A DNA stretch of 11,680 nucleotides from Planctomycetota bacterium (GTDB lineage Bacteria > Planctomycetota > UBA1135 > UBA2386), in assembly GCA_003235605.1 (NCBI GenBank), contig QJVU01000702.1:1-11680 (forward strand), read 5' to 3'. A model generated the notes under the pieces. That model saw nothing but the letters and a program-made list of their open reading frames with translations, was not told where the DNA came from and did no database searches. Shown in pieces: positions 1 to 4,824 of the stretch (positions are counted from its first letter, which is position 1; every line of letters begins with the position of its first letter). Made by a program: the position numbers and the translations under genes.

Positions 1-381
1 CAGCCTACCGAAAAGGTGTTCCGGTACTTTCCGGCTTTGGACCAGCTCGTCGATAATGGAGACTACGGCCCCTCCTGGATCCGCCCAAACTTGGACAATG
101 AGAAGGCCAGAAGGATCGCGGGCGCAAGTGCGCTGGCCGACGCGCAGATCGAAGATGTCGTCGCGGCCTACGAGCCGATCCTAATGGTGATCGAATGTTA
201 CGGTGGCAACGAGAGACTCTGGCGCTGTGCAGAGCGCCTTGCCTCGTACTCGTTGCTCAGGCGCAGTCCAGAATCTGCCGAGATCGCTAGACGTTTGGTG
301 CAGACGTTTGAACTCCAACGTCCTCCGTTGACACTCCAGAGCATGATCCCACAGCTGAAGAAACTGGCGCACAAACCGTGA
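1..381 (+). CDS. C-terminal part of an unrecognised protein (5' end outside window)
   Basis: The reading frame is open from the first base of the window to a TGA at 379-381, so this is the 3' part of a longer gene; the GTG at 16 is an internal codon, not a convincing start, and no ribosome binding site precedes it. About 126 residues are visible. They look soluble and mostly helical, rich in Leu, Ala, Arg and Glu, with an acidic-helical stretch around the middle (GASALADAQIEDVVAAYE) and a basic tail ending KKLAHKP. I recognise no family, catalytic motif, signal peptide or membrane segment. GC content is near 55% in the lines I counted, clearly below the downstream genes, which could mean a different origin. 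It is followed by 144 bases before the helicase, so membership of the same operon is not clear. Confidence 0.6.
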   Translation, partial: QPTEKVFRYFPALDQLVDNGDYGPSWIRPNLDNEKARRIAGASALADAQIEDVVAAYEPILMVIECYGGNERLWRCAERLASYSLLRRSPESAEIARRLVQTFELQRPPLTLQSMIPQLKKLAHKP

Positions 382-525
382 ACACTGCGTCAACCGTGAC
401 CGAGGTCATACCTGCGTTCCAACGGTATGCGGATCAGGCTGAGACCGGCCAGGGAGTCAACCTCGGGCATCCGAGTGAATCCAACAAAACCCACGTAACC
501 GCAGCCCAGCCCCGTCCACCGGCCT

Positions 526-1998
526 GTGGACATGTCCATGCGGAGCGGACAACAGCGGCCGTGGCTCCGAGTCGCCTATGACCGAGGGACGCTGACCTGT
601 CTCTCTGGCCAACGGCTACCAGACCTGGAGCAACGGGTCCCAGCCTTGGCTTGGGATCCTGACCTGCCGGGCTACCGTGCCTGTGCTTCGGACTACCGCC
701 GGATCCGGACCGTGGCGCAGGGCCTCGGCCTGCGCATCGACGATCGACTGGCCACGGTGCGTCGCACTGGTTTTCTCCGGACCGGCGGCCTGGATGCTAC
801 CGACCTGCCGGCACGACGCGAGGGGCCCGGGCTTCGCCCCTACCAAGAGGCTGCGCTTCGTGCCTGGGAACAGAACCACCATCATGGGATCCTCGTCCTT
901 CCAACCGGAAGCGGGAAGACACACGTGGCGATGGCGGCGATTCATCGGGCTGCCAGGGCAGCGCTGATCCTCGTGCCTACGCGACTGCTCCTGGCGCAGT
1001 GGCGGCAGATGTTGCGGCGTTGGTATCCCGGCTCGATCGGCGCGTTCGGGGATGGCGAACGGAGGCTCGCACCCATCACCGTCGCGACCTTTGCAAGCGC
1101 CTGGAGGCACATGGCCAGGGACCTGGGAGCACGCTTTGGTCTTCTTGTCGTGGACGAAGCTCACCATCTTGGGAGCCCTGGGCGCCAGGAGATGCTGCTG
1201 ATGTGCGCGGCGCCGTGGCGGTTGGGCCTGACGGCAACGCCGCCGGAAGGGGAAGCGGCAGACCGGCTGGCGACGGCGCTGGGACCGATCCGGTTCGAAG
1301 TCAAGGTAGCGCAGTTGCAGGGGCGGTACCTGACCGATGTCCAGTTCGTGCAGCTCGGCGTGGAGCTGGAAGCCGAGGAACGGGCAGACTACGAGGATGC
1401 CCGGGCGGAGTTCACGGAGCTGTACGCCCGGTTCTGCAGCCATGGGGTGCGGCTCAGCTTTGGGGAGTTCGCGACCGCGGTCGGTCACTGCCCGGACGGT
1501 CGCCGGGCCGTGCGGGCGTGGCACCGGGCGCGGCGGGTGCTGTCCTTTCCCAGGGGCAAGGAACGTGCCCCTGCCGCGCTGATACAGGAGCACCGGAGGG
1601 ACCACCGCATCCTGGTCTTCACCGCCGATCGCCAAACCGCGTTTGCCATCGCCAGGCGCTTCCTCATCATGCCGATTACCAGCGACATCGGCCGTCGGGA
1701 GCGCGAGCGGGCGGTGGCGGCCTTCGAGGCCGGACACATCCGCGCCATGGTGTCACCGCGGGTGTTGAACGAAGGTCTCGATGTGCCAGCAGCGGACGTG
1801 GGCATCATCGTGGGTGGGACGCTGGGAGCGCGAGAACATGCCCAACGCGTGGGACGGCTGCTGCGGAAAGCCAAGGGGAAGAACGCGGCGGTGGTATACC
1901 GGCTGGTGGTGCGGAACACCGTGGAGGCGGTCGCGGTGCCTCACGCTGGGCCCGTGGCCGGCGGGGTGGTGATGCGGGGTCGTGATGCGGGGTGGTGA
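526..1998 (+). CDS. xpb: XPB-type superfamily 2 DNA helicase (XPB2-like)
   Basis: A 490-residue ATP-dependent DNA helicase of the XPB/Rad25 type, the expected partner of the nuclease encoded next. Residues 13-95 resemble the N-terminal damage-recognition-like domain of prokaryotic XPB. Helicase motifs follow in order: Q-like LRPYQ at 103-107, Walker A PTGSGKT at 126-132, DEAH at 210-213, LTATP at 235-239, motif IV ILVFTAD at 362-368, motif V with NEGLDVP at 415-421, and QRVGRLLR at 440-447. A charged helical insert (about 275-345) between the two RecA-like lobes fits the thumb region. In archaeal XPB a RED motif follows LTAT; here the equivalent place reads GEA (242-244). The last 12 residues are encoded by the 13-bp repeat array, and the tail after TVEA lacks the usual basic end, so it may be altered. 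The start is uncertain: GTG 526, ATG 532 and ATG 538 are all possible and none has a Shine-Dalgarno sequence. Confidence 0.93.
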   Translation: MDMSMRSGQQRPWLRVAYDRGTLTCLSGQRLPDLEQRVPALAWDPDLPGYRACASDYRRIRTVAQGLGLRIDDRLATVRRTGFLRTGGLDATDLPARREGPGLRPYQEAALRAWEQNHHHGILVLPTGSGKTHVAMAAIHRAARAALILVPTRLLLAQWRQMLRRWYPGSIGAFGDGERRLAPITVATFASAWRHMARDLGARFGLLVVDEAHHLGSPGRQEMLLMCAAPWRLGLTATPPEGEAADRLATALGPIRFEVKVAQLQGRYLTDVQFVQLGVELEAEERADYEDARAEFTELYARFCSHGVRLSFGEFATAVGHCPDGRRAVRAWHRARRVLSFPRGKERAPAALIQEHRRDHRILVFTADRQTAFAIARRFLIMPITSDIGRRERERAVAAFEAGHIRAMVSPRVLNEGLDVPAADVGIIVGGTLGAREHAQRVGRLLRKAKGKNAAVVYRLVVRNTVEAVAVPHAGPVAGGVVMRGRDAGW

Positions 1999-2046
1999 TG
2001 CGGGGTGGTGATGCGGGGTCGTGATGCGGGGTGGTGATGCGGAGTC
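1969..2046 (+). repeat. Six tandem 13-bp units at the helicase-nuclease junction
   Basis: Six head-to-tail units of consensus GTGATGCGGGGTS (S = C or G) start at 1969, 1982, 1995, 2008, 2021 and 2034. The first five differ only at the last base; the sixth has A for G at 2043. The preceding half unit at 1961-1968 also matches. The array encodes the last helicase residues, supplies its stop (TGA 1996-1998), and ends exactly before the ATG at 2047. Because 13 is not a multiple of 3, a TGA appears once every three units in each frame, and each unit carries the TGATG stop/start overlap. Any upstream frame is therefore closed and GTG/ATG codons are offered in all frames. Slippage is the likely origin. 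Confidence 0.97.
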
Positions 2047-3441
2047 ATGACTTCCAGATCCTTGGCGCTTCGAGAGCCGTGGAGCCCTAGATCCGTGCGC
2101 ACCAGCCGGCGCGCCTCGGTGCCTCTCGGCAAGACCCCCTACTCCGTGGCGGACGGAGAGGTGGTACCTCACTACCTGCGGGAGCGGGACCATGTCTGGC
2201 TTCGCAACCTGTTGGACGCGTTCCAGGAGTGCGCGGGACGGCCGCGGCGGGACCTGGAGGCCCACCTGCGCCAATGCCGGTTTCTGCGGGAGGCCACAGC
2301 AAGACACCACGCCGATCTCGCTGTCCACGTGTTGCTCCAGCTCGTAGGGACACGCATCGACGATCGCTGCCTGCCGCCGGAAACGAGGCTCGAGCTGTTC
2401 ACGCTGGCCGCACGGATGGACCCTCCAGATTTGGCGTTGACGGAGATCGGCAAACGGCTCGGGTTGATGCCCGGGGACGTCGCGCAGGCGTTGTTTGCCG
2501 ACCTGGACGAGGAACGGTTGGTTCAACCCGTGCCGGAAGCCCTGAATCCCGGGGCGGTGGCTCGAGCTGCCAACCTGGCGCTGGCCCAGGCGTTGGTGCG
2601 ACGGGCCACCTTCGCCGAGGTGCGGGTGCGACAGCGCTCACGCGCGGTGGTGCGGATGGTCAAGCTCTTGGGGCTGCACTGCAAGGTGCAGGAGTTCTCC
2701 AGCGCAGGTGGAACGGTGTTGGAGATCCGCGGCGTCCTGGCGCAGCTGCGCACGACGACCAGGTACGGCCATGCGATCGGTAGGCTTCTGCCGCTGCTAC
2801 CGTGGTGCAGTGCCGCCCGTACAGGGTTCTTCAACAGTGTTGTGGATACGGAGCCGGTCTCCGCACCATCAGCACCGACAACGTCGACCGGTGACTTTCA
2901 ACTGCGCGCCAGATGCAGGTTGGGCAACCAGGATCTCTGGTTTCGGGTGCGAGCCGGTGATCCCTTGCCAGCAGATCCAGAACCAAGACCATTCGACATC
3001 AAGGTCGAGGAGCGCTTCGCGAGGGACTTCTGCCTCGCGGCTCCGCACCTACAGCTGATCCGCGAGCCGGAGCCTATCCCCGTAGACAGTGGCTTCGCGT
3101 TTCCGGACTTCAGGATCCAGGAACCCGGCAGCACCGACCGCAGCTGTCTGGTGGAGATCATCGGCTACTGGACCGAGGACTACCTCCGCAAGAAGGTCGC
3201 CGACCTGCGCTCGGTGTCCGCCGCCGTCGAGGCCGGCAGCCGACCGGGAGAACCGTGGATCCTGTGCGTCGATCAGCGACGGTGGCACGTGGAGCACAAC
3301 CGTCCCGAGCACATGCAGGTCGTCTGGTATCAACGGTGGATCGACCCTGAACAAGTTCTGCGAGCCTGGCAGATGGCAACGCAAGCAGGCCCTTGGAAGC
3401 ACGGTCGTCCTGGTTGCGGCAACGTCCACCGGTTCCGATGA
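2047..3441 (+). CDS. bax1: Bax1/DUF790-type nuclease, partner of XPB
   Basis: A 464-residue protein recognised as DUF790, the family of Bax1 (binder of archaeal XPB). In archaea Bax1 is a structure-specific nuclease that binds XPB and cuts near single/double-strand junctions. The N-terminal helical part contains GEVVPHYL (about 37-44), similar to the start of family members. The C-terminal half has a PD-(D/E)xK-like nuclease core: GFAFPDF with D347 and D354, VEIIGYW with E370, and Y379, K382 and K383 in the following helix. Placement directly behind an XPB-type helicase is the family's hallmark. The ATG at 2047 has GGAG only two bases upstream, so reinitiation after the helicase is plausible. 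The first 24 residues are Ser/Arg-rich and unlike the family; GTG 2119 (residue 25) is an alternative start. The stop overlaps an ATG (3438-3441). GC falls in the 3' half. Confidence 0.9.
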   Translation: MTSRSLALREPWSPRSVRTSRRASVPLGKTPYSVADGEVVPHYLRERDHVWLRNLLDAFQECAGRPRRDLEAHLRQCRFLREATARHHADLAVHVLLQLVGTRIDDRCLPPETRLELFTLAARMDPPDLALTEIGKRLGLMPGDVAQALFADLDEERLVQPVPEALNPGAVARAANLALAQALVRRATFAEVRVRQRSRAVVRMVKLLGLHCKVQEFSSAGGTVLEIRGVLAQLRTTTRYGHAIGRLLPLLPWCSAARTGFFNSVVDTEPVSAPSAPTTSTGDFQLRARCRLGNQDLWFRVRAGDPLPADPEPRPFDIKVEERFARDFCLAAPHLQLIREPEPIPVDSGFAFPDFRIQEPGSTDRSCLVEIIGYWTEDYLRKKVADLRSVSAAVEAGSRPGEPWILCVDQRRWHVEHNRPEHMQVVWYQRWIDPEQVLRAWQMATQAGPWKHGRPGCGNVHRFR

Positions 3442-3473
3442 TGTCCTTGCGTAACCACGACATGTTCACGCAC

Positions 3474-3478
3474 GGAGG
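3474..3478 (+). promoter_or_regulatory. Shine-Dalgarno GGAGG that fixes a GTG start
   Basis: GGAGG lies seven bases before GTG 3486, an ideal distance. The other in-frame starts of the small membrane protein gene (ATG 3438, 3441 and 3462) have no comparable site. It is one of the strongest ribosome binding sites in the window and is the reason for choosing the short form of the protein. Confidence 0.7.
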
Positions 3479-3485
3479 TCGATTC

Positions 3486-3698
3486 GTGGATTTCTTTGCC
3501 GGTGTTCTCAAGTTCCTGGCCTGGGTGTTCATGCTCTATTGCTGGATCCGCGTCGTGCTCAAGACCGGATTCAGTACCGGGACGATCATCCTGGTGATCC
3601 TGTTGCCGCCCCTCGGCCTGGTATGGCTGGCCTTTGCAGACTGGCCGAGCATGCCGCGGAGGAAGCACCGGCCGACAGCCACGGAGTACTCGTCATGA
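3486..3698 (+). CDS. Small two-helix membrane protein
   Basis: A 70-residue protein beginning at GTG 3486 behind a good GGAGG site. It has two hydrophobic segments, about residues 2-25 (FFAGVLKFLAWVFMLYCW) and 32-51 (GTIILVILLPPLGLVWLAFA), then a short basic, hydrophilic tail containing PRRKHRP. This predicts an inner-membrane hairpin. I do not recognise the family. It starts 44 bases after the nuclease stop on the same strand, so co-transcription with the helicase-nuclease pair is likely, but no functional link can be read from the sequence. Longer forms from ATG 3438, which would overlap the nuclease stop as ATGA, are possible by translational coupling. The coding region has lower GC than the helicase, near 50% in its first lines. 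Confidence 0.72.
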   Translation: MDFFAGVLKFLAWVFMLYCWIRVVLKTGFSTGTIILVILLPPLGLVWLAFADWPSMPRRKHRPTATEYSS

Positions 3699-3699
3699 C

Positions 3700-3728
3700 T
3701 TGACCACATGTTTCGGACGCAGTACGAA
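3700..3728 (+). promoter_or_regulatory. Possible sigma70-like promoter for the protease gene
   Basis: TTGACC at 3700-3705 matches five of six bases of the -35 consensus. A 17-base spacer leads to TACGAA at 3723-3728, which matches only three of six bases of the -10 consensus. Transcription would start near 3735, about 20 bases before the ATG at 3756. The weak -10 and unknown host promoter rules make this tentative. Confidence 0.25.
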
Positions 3729-3744
3729 GGGCTTTCCCCATCCA

Positions 3745-3749
3745 AAGGA
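3745..3749 (+). promoter_or_regulatory. Shine-Dalgarno AAGGA selecting ATG 3756
   Basis: AAGGA ends six bases before ATG 3756. The longer in-frame ATG at 3708 has no such site, and from 3756 the protein begins directly with a lipoprotein-like signal sequence. Both points favour 3756 as start. Confidence 0.6.
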
Positions 3750-3755
3750 ACTTCC

Positions 3756-4712
3756 ATGCAGCTCGCCAGCGGTCTCGCCCCGTCTCGCACGACGTTCGCA
3801 CGAATCCTTCTCCGCCCGATCCTTCTCCGCCCGATCCTCCTCCGCCCGATCCTTCTCGGCCCGATCCTTCTCGGCCTTGCCATGGCCATGAGCGCGTGTG
3901 TTTCGGTGCAGCCGGCGCCGCGTGACGTGGCCGCGACGGAACCCATCATCCTGCACGCCAGCGCACAGAAGCTGCGGGGCGGCAAGCTCGACAACCTGCT
4001 GATCACCACCGGCAAGACCGTCGGTGACGTGCCCCTGACTACCAAGACCCTGCGGGATGTCGCCCAGGAGAGCAGGCGCGCGGTGGTGAGCATCTACGTG
4101 AAGACCTCCACACCCCACAAGGTGAAGCTGCTGCCGCTGTTGCCGGCCCTTACCGTCAACCTTCCGGGACAGGGTCTGGGCTCGGGGTTCTTCATTCACC
4201 CATCCGGCTACGTGCTCACCAACGAGCATGTGGTTCGCGGTGCATCGCAGATCCGCGTGCAGACGCACGACGCAGAAGATCTGGGCGTCACGGTTGTGGC
4301 CACGGATCCAGTGTTCGACCTCGCGCTGTTGAAGGTCATGGTCACCGACCGCAAGTTCCCGACCCTGCCCATGGGGGACTCCACGGCCGTGGGGGTTGGC
4401 GAGTCGGTCATTGCCATCGGCAACCCGCTGGGGCTCGGGTTCACGGTGACCATGGGCATCATCAGCCAGACCGGCAGGCATCTCACCACAGCCCCCACCG
4501 GCAACGGTCGTCGCATCGACTACATGCAGACCGATGCAGCCATCAACCCCGGCTCTTCCGGTGGCCCGCTGCTGACGCTGACCGGCGCCTGGGTGGGCGT
4601 GAACACCGCTGGCGTCACCTCGGCCCAGGGCCTGGCGTTTGCGGTACCCAGCAGCCAGGTGCGGGAGTTCCTGAACGGCGTCCTCGAGGGCAAGGGGAAG
4701 GCGCCGAAGTAG
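3756..4712 (+). CDS. HtrA/DegP-like trypsin-fold serine protease, predicted lipoprotein, no PDZ domain
   Basis: A 318-residue chymotrypsin-fold (S1C-like) serine protease likely acting outside the cytoplasm. The N-terminus is a long signal peptide with arginines, a hydrophobic run made of ILLRP-type repeats (residues 17-41) and a lipobox-like MSAC ending at C48, so membrane anchoring by lipid is predicted. The catalytic triad is visible: H158 in TNEHVV, D188 in DLALLKV, and S268 in NPGSSGGPLL. GSGFFIHPSGYVLTNEHV and the region before D188 are typical of HtrA proteases. The protein ends soon after the protease domain, so the PDZ domains of DegP/DegS are missing; family members with PDZ are usually longer. 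Residues 49-120 form an unassigned linker between the anchor and the protease. The gene converges with the hydrolase gene downstream. Substrate unknown; protein quality control is an inference from the family. Confidence 0.92.
   Translation: MQLASGLAPSRTTFARILLRPILLRPILLRPILLGPILLGLAMAMSACVSVQPAPRDVAATEPIILHASAQKLRGGKLDNLLITTGKTVGDVPLTTKTLRDVAQESRRAVVSIYVKTSTPHKVKLLPLLPALTVNLPGQGLGSGFFIHPSGYVLTNEHVVRGASQIRVQTHDAEDLGVTVVATDPVFDLALLKVMVTDRKFPTLPMGDSTAVGVGESVIAIGNPLGLGFTVTMGIISQTGRHLTTAPTGNGRRIDYMQTDAAINPGSSGGPLLTLTGAWVGVNTAGVTSAQGLAFAVPSSQVREFLNGVLEGKGKAPK
3804..3878 (+). repeat. Five in-frame 15-bp units encoding the signal peptide core
   Basis: Five contiguous units begin at 3804, 3819, 3834, 3849 and 3864, with consensus ATCCTTCTCCGCCCG. 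Units 1 and 2 are identical, unit 3 has one change, unit 4 has one change giving Gly for Arg, and unit 5 is diverged at its end. They encode ILLRP, ILLRP, ILLRP, ILLGP and ILLGL. Being a multiple of three, copy-number change lengthens or shortens the signal sequence without breaking the frame. Confidence 0.96.
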
Positions 4713-4720
4713 CACATCCC

Positions 4721-4770
4721 ACGAAGCGCCACGGAGAGCCACCAGAGGTCACCAGAGGCCACCGAGGGCC
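4721..4770 (+). repeat. Degenerate 10-bp tandem repeat in a convergent gap
   Basis: Five successive decamers align from 4721: ACGAAGCGCC, ACGGAGAGCC, ACCAGAGGTC, ACCAGAGGCC and ACCGAGGGCC. They share the pattern AC-three variable bases-AG/GG-S-CC. The array occupies most of the gap between the protease stop (4712) and the hydrolase stop (4813). It resembles the dispersed CACGGAG/CCAGAGG-type intergenic repeats seen in many environmental bacteria. No hairpin terminator with a T-run was found here. Confidence 0.75.
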
Positions 4771-4776
4771 GCCTTG

Positions 4777-4824
4777 CGCGTCCGCGAGTTACTGGATCTT
4801 CGCGCCCGCGAGCTACTGGATCTT
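4777..4824. repeat. 24-bp tandem duplication covering the hydrolase stop codon
   Basis: Bases 4777-4800 and 4801-4824 are two adjacent 24-bp copies that differ at two positions. Read on the - strand, the right copy carries the last codons and the TAG stop of the hydrolase, and the left copy repeats the same Lys-Ile-Gln-stop arrangement with TAA, in the same frame. Reading through the TAG would add LAGAKIQ before the second stop. Confidence 0.95.

Noticed and set aside
527..538. Perfect 12-bp palindrome TGGACATGTCCA over the helicase start codons
   Set aside because: It could be an operator, but it is isolated, lacks a promoter nearby and is short enough to arise by chance; kept only as a note.
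378..581. 67-codon open frame starting with GTG over the end of the first gene and into the helicase
   Set aside because: It overlaps genes at both ends, has no ribosome binding site, and its peptide shows no recognisable or compositionally coding-like pattern.
616..1737. Long - strand open frame (373 codons) opposite the helicase
   Set aside because: It is antisense to a protein with a full set of helicase motifs and is Arg/Pro/His-rich as expected for a GC-rich shadow frame.
1969..2046. Possible CRISPR or iteron (replication origin) array
   Set aside because: Units are 13 bp with no spacers, so not CRISPR. Iterons would not normally sit inside the end of a coding region, and no Rep gene or AT-rich segment is nearby.
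1753..2526. - strand frame encoding repeated His-Pro-Arg-Ile-Thr-Thr peptides
   Set aside because: The peptide repeat is only the antisense reading of the 13-bp DNA array; the rest lies opposite the two recognised genes.
3536..4093. - strand frame with repeated Arg-Arg-Ile-Gly peptides
   Set aside because: It is the antisense of the 15-bp signal-peptide repeat and not a gene.
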